From NCBI RefSeq assembly GCF_019320115.1, contig NC_089584.1, positions 72,385,533 to 72,449,532 of the forward strand: 64,000 bases of DNA, in the 5' to 3' direction. Below, one piece after another: positions 59,001 through 64,000 of this stretch (within the stretch, counting starts at the first letter, position 1; each line of letters starts with the position of its first letter). The stretch comes from Miscanthus floridulus (Eukaryota > Streptophyta > Magnoliopsida > Poales > Poaceae). The notes beneath the pieces were generated by a model that saw only the letters and a list, made by a program, of their open reading frames with translations, was not told the origin of the DNA and made no database searches. A program made the position numbers and the translations under genes.

Positions 59001-59814
59001 CGGTCGACAGCAGCTACGCATGAGTTTTAAAGCAAATGAAAAACGGCTAACGATCATGATTGAGGTTCAACTAATTTCATGACTCTAAAGTTGATCTTAT
59101 CAGCTATCTAACGGAGCAATCCACACAACAAAAGGACCACCCAAGAGGAAGATACATGCATGCCAAGCTGAGTTCGTTAAGCTGGGCGCTGGTTCATGAA
59201 CCAAGCAGCAATTTATGGACCGCAGCACGTTCTAATGAATTTAGGTAATTTCTACGAGAGTGCCGTGACACCTATCGTCCCCTCGACCTACACCGTTCTC
59301 AAGTGCTCAATTCGATGCAATTGACGGTGCAAAAACATGGAGTTGGTGTTTAACCATTTTTGTTGGAATTCAAATGCCAAAATGGCATTGTCTAAGATTC
59401 ATGATGACACAACGTTAAGATTTTCAGTTAGGACTAAGTAACCATTAACTCTTTTATCACAATTTTTAATAGATCTAAACCTTGCTAACCTCAACCAACA
59501 AATACTTCATGCCATAGTCCATACCTTATACTAACCTATAGGAGCAAAATATATAAGAATCATTTAAGTAATTCGCTCAATATAATTCGCCAAAAATGGT
59601 ATTTTAAACATAAATTCAAGTGTTTGCCGTCTTAACGAAAATTTGATCTTTGAGCTCCCAAAACACTAGTTAACAACATCTATTTCCATGTGCGGATTTT
59701 ACATTAGCACCTTTATGCGAGTTTTAACTCTAACACCCGAGAAACTTGCCTTAATAATTTCTCCTAGGCCTTAATCTTGGTGCTAAGCGAGCTTGTAACA
59801 CTAGAGGTGTTACA
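56016..59814 (-). repeat. gypsy C LTR, second copy (truncated)
   Basis: Corresponds to 21319-25116; the first 365 bp or so of the LTR is missing at the duplication edge. It ends GTTACA before GGTAC, the old target duplication. Confidence 0.88.
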
Positions 59815-60801
59815 GGTACCACTATTGCTTCTATGCTTAATTTGGTCTAGTGGTAGCATATGACATGTTTGTGAGCTTGTAAACCTAGTGTTTGATCTAG
59901 AAAATGAGGTATAAGTGTTTAACTCAACATGGCACAAGATAACCCTTATTTGGAGGTGTGAATAAGCTTGTCCTTGGATCAAACCGAGTTAAATATCTTT
60001 GGCAAGTATTCTAGATTGAACCAAATTTAGGAAAATGATCCTCACCCCATTGATTGACATTGATACTCTCAACCTATTTAAAATTAAACCTTTGTGGTCA
60101 TTGATGACAAAGGGGGAGAAATAGTGTACAAAGATAGTGAAAAGACAACAAGGGGGAGAGAAACAAAGGTAAGTGATAGGGGGAGAATTTGACATAGGGG
60201 GAGAGATATGATCAATTAAAATTTTAAGCACACAAGTAGGGGGAGCAAGCTCATGAACTTGTATGGTACATTTGAATGTGCATTTCATATATTTGCTTGC
60301 ATGGCACAAGTTTTAAATTTCAAATATCTATGCTTGTATGGTGTATATGCTAGTTGTAGGTTTAAATGATAAAATGAAAAACTAGCATGCATAGGTTAAG
60401 TAACTAGACTCATGTTCATATTATGGAAACTAAACCCTTGCTTCTAATGTTGATCTCATGGGGTATTCTAGTTTTTGTGTATGTCTAGTTACTCATGGTG
60501 CTAAGGATGGTATATTAGTGCACTCCGATTGGTATCACGCTTTAAAGGTCCATCTCTTATACCTTAGCATCATTTGGTAGACATTGTCTCCTATATTTCC
60601 TATCTAAGCATATGTGCAAGCTACAATCCAAACTCTTAGCGCATATGTAGGGGGAGCAATTGCTACCATTTGCGGTTCATGAAACTTGTCCATATCCTTT
60701 TACACATGGTAAATATGCTTGGGAAAGCAACATGGATTCAATTTAATTTCAATTCATATCTTTGTGTAAGGGTTGTCATCAATTACCAAAAAGGGGAAGA
60801 T
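59815..60801 (+). other. Copia B 3' non-coding region, second copy
   Basis: Corresponds to 25117-26103, with the same repeated GGGGGAG tracts and primary PPT (60785-60801). Confidence 0.85.
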
Positions 60802-62229
60802 TGAAAGCTCTAGTTTGGTTTTGGTAAATTGATAAAACCCTAAGAGCTAACCTAGTTTATCAAAGTGATTATGAGATGGGTAGCACTGCTCCAAGTGGTG
60901 AAGAAAATGAAGATCATGACTTGATGATGGTGATGCCATGGTGATGATCAAATTCTTGGACTTGGAAAAGAAGAAAAAAAACAAAAAGCTCAAGGCAAAG
61001 GTGAAACTTGATAGGAGCTTTTTCGTTTTGGTGATCGAGACACTTAGTGAGTTTGATCACATTTAGGATCAATAGCCGTACTATTAAGAGGGGTGAAACT
61101 CATATCGAAATACGGTTATCAAAGTACCACTAGATGTTCTAAGTCATTGCATATGCATTTAGGATCTAGTGGAGTGCTAACACCCTTGAAAACATTTGTG
61201 AAAATATGCTAACACATGTGCACAAGGTGATATACTTGGTGGTTGGCACATTTGAGCAAGGGTAAAGAAGATAGAGTTGAAAAGGAGTTGAATGCGCTGG
61301 TCACGGGGTGACCGGACGTGTCCGATATAGATACCGGACATGTCCGGTATTCTGGCCAGGCGTGGGAAAAGTTGCCGAGGTGACCGGACTCTAGCTCAGT
61401 GGAGTGACCGGACGCTAATGAGTTACTGTTCAACGTTAGATCAAAGTGATATAGCCCAAATCAGGATTGCATAGAGCTACCGTACATGTTCGGTCGCCAC
61501 ACCAGACGCGTCCGATGTGAACCAGCAAGTCTCGGGTTTTTAGCACAATAATTGATCAGACGCTAGGAGCGTTCGGTCCGGTGTGACTGAACATATCCGG
61601 GCGGCCTAGAGTGGCTCTAGGAGCTCTCTGGACTAGACTGGACACTATGTTCCCCGCGTCCGGTCCGGTGTGACTGGACGCATCCGGTCGGACCAGAGCG
61701 ACTCTAGGAGCTCTCTGGACTCAATCGAACGCTGCGTCTCCCGTGTCCGGTCGTTTTCTAATAGTGCATTTGATCACATAGTATTAGCCATTTGGCGTGA
61801 ATGGCTAAACATTTTGAAAGGGACACGTGGTGGTTAGGCTATGACCGGACGCGTCCGGTCACCACACGGGACGTGTCCGGTGCACACGACCTACGCGTCC
61901 GGTTGTCCCACGGTCAGCCCAATAATTGAGCCAATGGCTCTATTGTTTGGGGTGTCTATAAATATCGTTTGGCTGGCTCTAGCTTACTCTTTTGGCCATT
62001 TGCATTGACATAACAACCTTGTGAGCTTAGCCAAAGCCCTTCCACTCATCTCCATCATTGATTCATCATCTTTGTGAGATTGGGAGAGAATCCAAGTGCA
62101 TTGCTTGAGTGATTTGCATCTAGAGGCACTTGGTGTACGTGTTTTGCTGTGGGATTCTCTTGTTACTCTTGGTGGTTGCCAACACCTAGACGGCTTGGAG
62201 TAGCGAGGATTGTCGGGCAGAGGTTGGTG
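60802..62229 (+). repeat. Copia B 3' LTR fragment, second copy
   Basis: Corresponds to 26104-27531 and stops at the same base. The perfect palindrome recurs at 61843-61860. Confidence 0.88.
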
Positions 62230-62234
62230 TTTTG

Positions 62235-63182
62235 CTCCGATGTACAACAATAGTGCTCGCAAGCACCGAGTGGTAAGAGGTGTGCAAATCTCACTAAACA
62301 CTAGGCCTAAACCTAGAGCAAGGCCATAAATAGTGGGCTAACTAACCTAAGCACTTCGCAAAGCACCTACGCTAATCACCGAATGTATCACTAAGCACTA
62401 TGCAAGTGGAGATTTCTAAAATGGTGTATCAACACTGTTGGTACGTTTCCTCAGCTCTCCACCCTCAAATGGCCGGTTGGGGGTCTATTTATAAGTCACA
62501 TAGAGAAAGTAGCCGTTGAGGACGAAATCCAGCTTTCTACCATTGTTCGGACGCGTAGGTCGTCCTGATCAGACGTGTCCTGTCGTCTCGACTGTTGAAG
62601 CCGACCGTTGGCGCTCACTGTTGATTGGACTCTCTAGTGAGTTCGGTCGCTTACCATCTGACATGTCCGGTCGACATTTCACCGTTCTAGAACCTCTCTA
62701 GACTCGATCGGTTTCCACTGCCTGGTGCGTCCGGTCGTCCACAGCTACTGCGTCCAGTCCTTACTGAGTTGTTGCCGCGATGATGAACAGTGAAGTCTGT
62801 GCATCTAGTCACTACCTCGCTCAGAGTCTTGTCGTTGCTGCTGACACCTACTGTTGTCGAGCAACTGATCGGACTCGTTCGGTCCTCATAGGGCCGTGTC
62901 CAGTCACCTCTGTCGAGCTCGTTTCTTCACGATTTTACGTTCGGCTAGGTTTCTATCTTCGTGCTTAGACTTTGCTTGATATCTTAGGTCTTCTGTTGTG
63001 CTTGTAGGGTCTTGCTTATGGTGTTGATTATGGGATCATCATGTCGCCTTCGTCCAAGTCACGTCTTGCACCCTATTGAACTATAAAACAATTACTTGCA
63101 AATTCATTAGTCCAATTTAGTTGTGTTGGTCATTAAACACCAAAATCCAAAGTAAATGGGCATAGAGTCCATTTTCCTTACA
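62235..63182 (-). repeat. Copia A LTR fragment, second copy
   Basis: Corresponds to 27537-28484. At the junction this copy reads CTCCGATG, matching the full-length LTR better than CTCTGATG in the first copy. Confidence 0.85.
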
Positions 63183-63925
63183 TCGGCCCCTGCCCGCGCT
63201 GACCCCTAGCCGCCGCACGCACTACCCTTGCCCAAGCACCACCGTCCCCTACCCGCATCGCTCCTAGGTGCTCCCCTGCCCACACCTACCCTAGGCTAGC
63301 GCCCCCTAAGCCACCACCCTCGCCCCCCTGGTTGTGCCTACCCAAGCTCTGCTGCCTCCATGTCTGGAAGGAGCACCACTGTCCCAGCCATATCTATGAA
63401 TTGAGATGTGAAATACTATCAATACAAGCAACTTGTGCTGATTTTTTCCAACACCCCTGCTAATTTTTCAAACCACATACAAGCAACACATTACTTTGTT
63501 GAAACATTAATTTCATTCATGCATGATGGAGAGCTAAGTTTGGTCCAGCGCTACAGATTTAGTTGACGCGTCAAGGGCACGGTGACGCAACTTCTTGTCA
63601 CGGCGGTGGCAAGGCACGCCCTAAGGGAGGCACGACACTAGGGCAGTGGCGACGTCGGACTTCCATCTAGCCCTTTGTTTTCAGCTGAGAAAGAGGAGAG
63701 TTCGTGACAGAGAAGAGAGAGATTGAGGGGATGTAAATGAACACAGGGGAAAAAACATCGGAGCATGTTAACAGTTGAGATGAAAAAGATTAAAAGCTTG
63801 CTTAAATCCCAAAATGGCAATATAGCGTGAAGGATTTTATAAAATTATTATTTTATCAAAGTCCACAACTTCGGTGGCATTTGAACAAAATCTATCTGCC
63901 ATGAGCGTAAAATTCCAATTTTCTC
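63183..63925. mobile_element. Mutator-like element E right half, second copy
   Basis: Corresponds to 28485-29227, with one base difference seen by eye over most of its length. Confidence 0.8.
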
Positions 63926-63948
63926 CGTGTACATCCGGTGTTGAGTGT

Positions 63949-64000
63949 TTTACTATTGGGAACATATCAGGTGCAAAGTAGGGAACCTATGGAAACTTGG
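63949..64000. mobile_element. start of Pack-MULE P, second copy, cut by window end
   Basis: The 9-bp TTTACTATT (63949-63957) and the first 43 bp of element P are visible. Confidence 0.85.

Larger units (their letters stand above)
56016..64000 (+). repeat. second copy of 21319-29303 (direct duplication)
   Basis: From ATGACAACAG at 56016 the sequence follows 21319 onward to the window end. The offset is 34,697, becoming 34,698 after a small indel. It includes the gypsy C LTR end, the Copia B 3' region, the chimeric B/A LTR junction, the right half of element E and the start of element P. By eye about 35 differences occur over 59815-64000, mostly C/T or G/A. The start is inside an LTR and the left neighbour is inside element G, so no transposon boundary explains the junction. 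Confidence 0.93.

Overview
The window is plant nuclear DNA, most likely from a large-genome grass (Poaceae, probably Andropogoneae such as sugarcane, Miscanthus or Sorghum). The reasons are nested Sirevirus-type Copia and long-LTR Ty3/gypsy elements, Mutator-like elements with GC-rich captured sequence, grass-type MITEs, and one intron-containing gene with GT-AG introns and a GC-rich first exon. There are no operons, bacterial signals or CRISPR arrays. About 85-90% of the window is transposable-element DNA.

Layout. (1) 1-1014: intergenic DNA with two MITE-like pieces. (2) 1015-29227: a four-layer nest. The outermost shell is an old Mutator-like element E (halves 1015-1299 and 28485-29227). 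It holds minus-strand Copia A (1300-28484; gag but no pol). A is split by plus-strand Copia B (5703-27531; degenerate gag-pol). B is split by minus-strand Ty3/gypsy-like C (13266-25116; LTRs of about 4.2 kb, perfect 5-bp target duplication GGTAC, no gag-pol). A later deletion fused the truncated right LTR of B to the truncated right LTR of A at 27532-27536. (3) 29260-30485: a Pack-MULE-like element with a 9-bp target duplication and a probable F-box gene fragment. (4) 30815-33207: the only intact gene, an eight-exon alpha/beta-hydrolase (273 aa). A tail-to-tail paralogue (33678-33928, minus) is cut off by a gypsy insertion. (5) 33928-56015: a second nest, gypsy F (LTR 4.6 kb, degenerate gag-PR-RT-RNase H), containing LTR element G (44240-45609 and 55210-56015), containing minus-strand Copia D (45610-55209; both LTRs present). 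(6) 56016-64000: a direct second copy of 21319-29303, about 99% identical in its right half, which starts abruptly inside an element.

How it fits together. The only likely functional host product is the hydrolase. The rest is a record of successive insertions, deletions and point-mutation decay. Shared internal breakpoints show that 56016-64000 is a copy of an already assembled nest. The simplest model is a tandem duplication with a 34,697-bp unit (21319-56015), which predicts a second hydrolase gene just past the window. A false duplication or haplotype mis-join in the assembly is the main alternative. I found no previously undescribed host system. The most unusual items are this duplication, the gag-only Sirevirus relative, the long-LTR gypsy pair with an extra ORF upstream of gag, and the Pack-MULE next to the hydrolase promoter.
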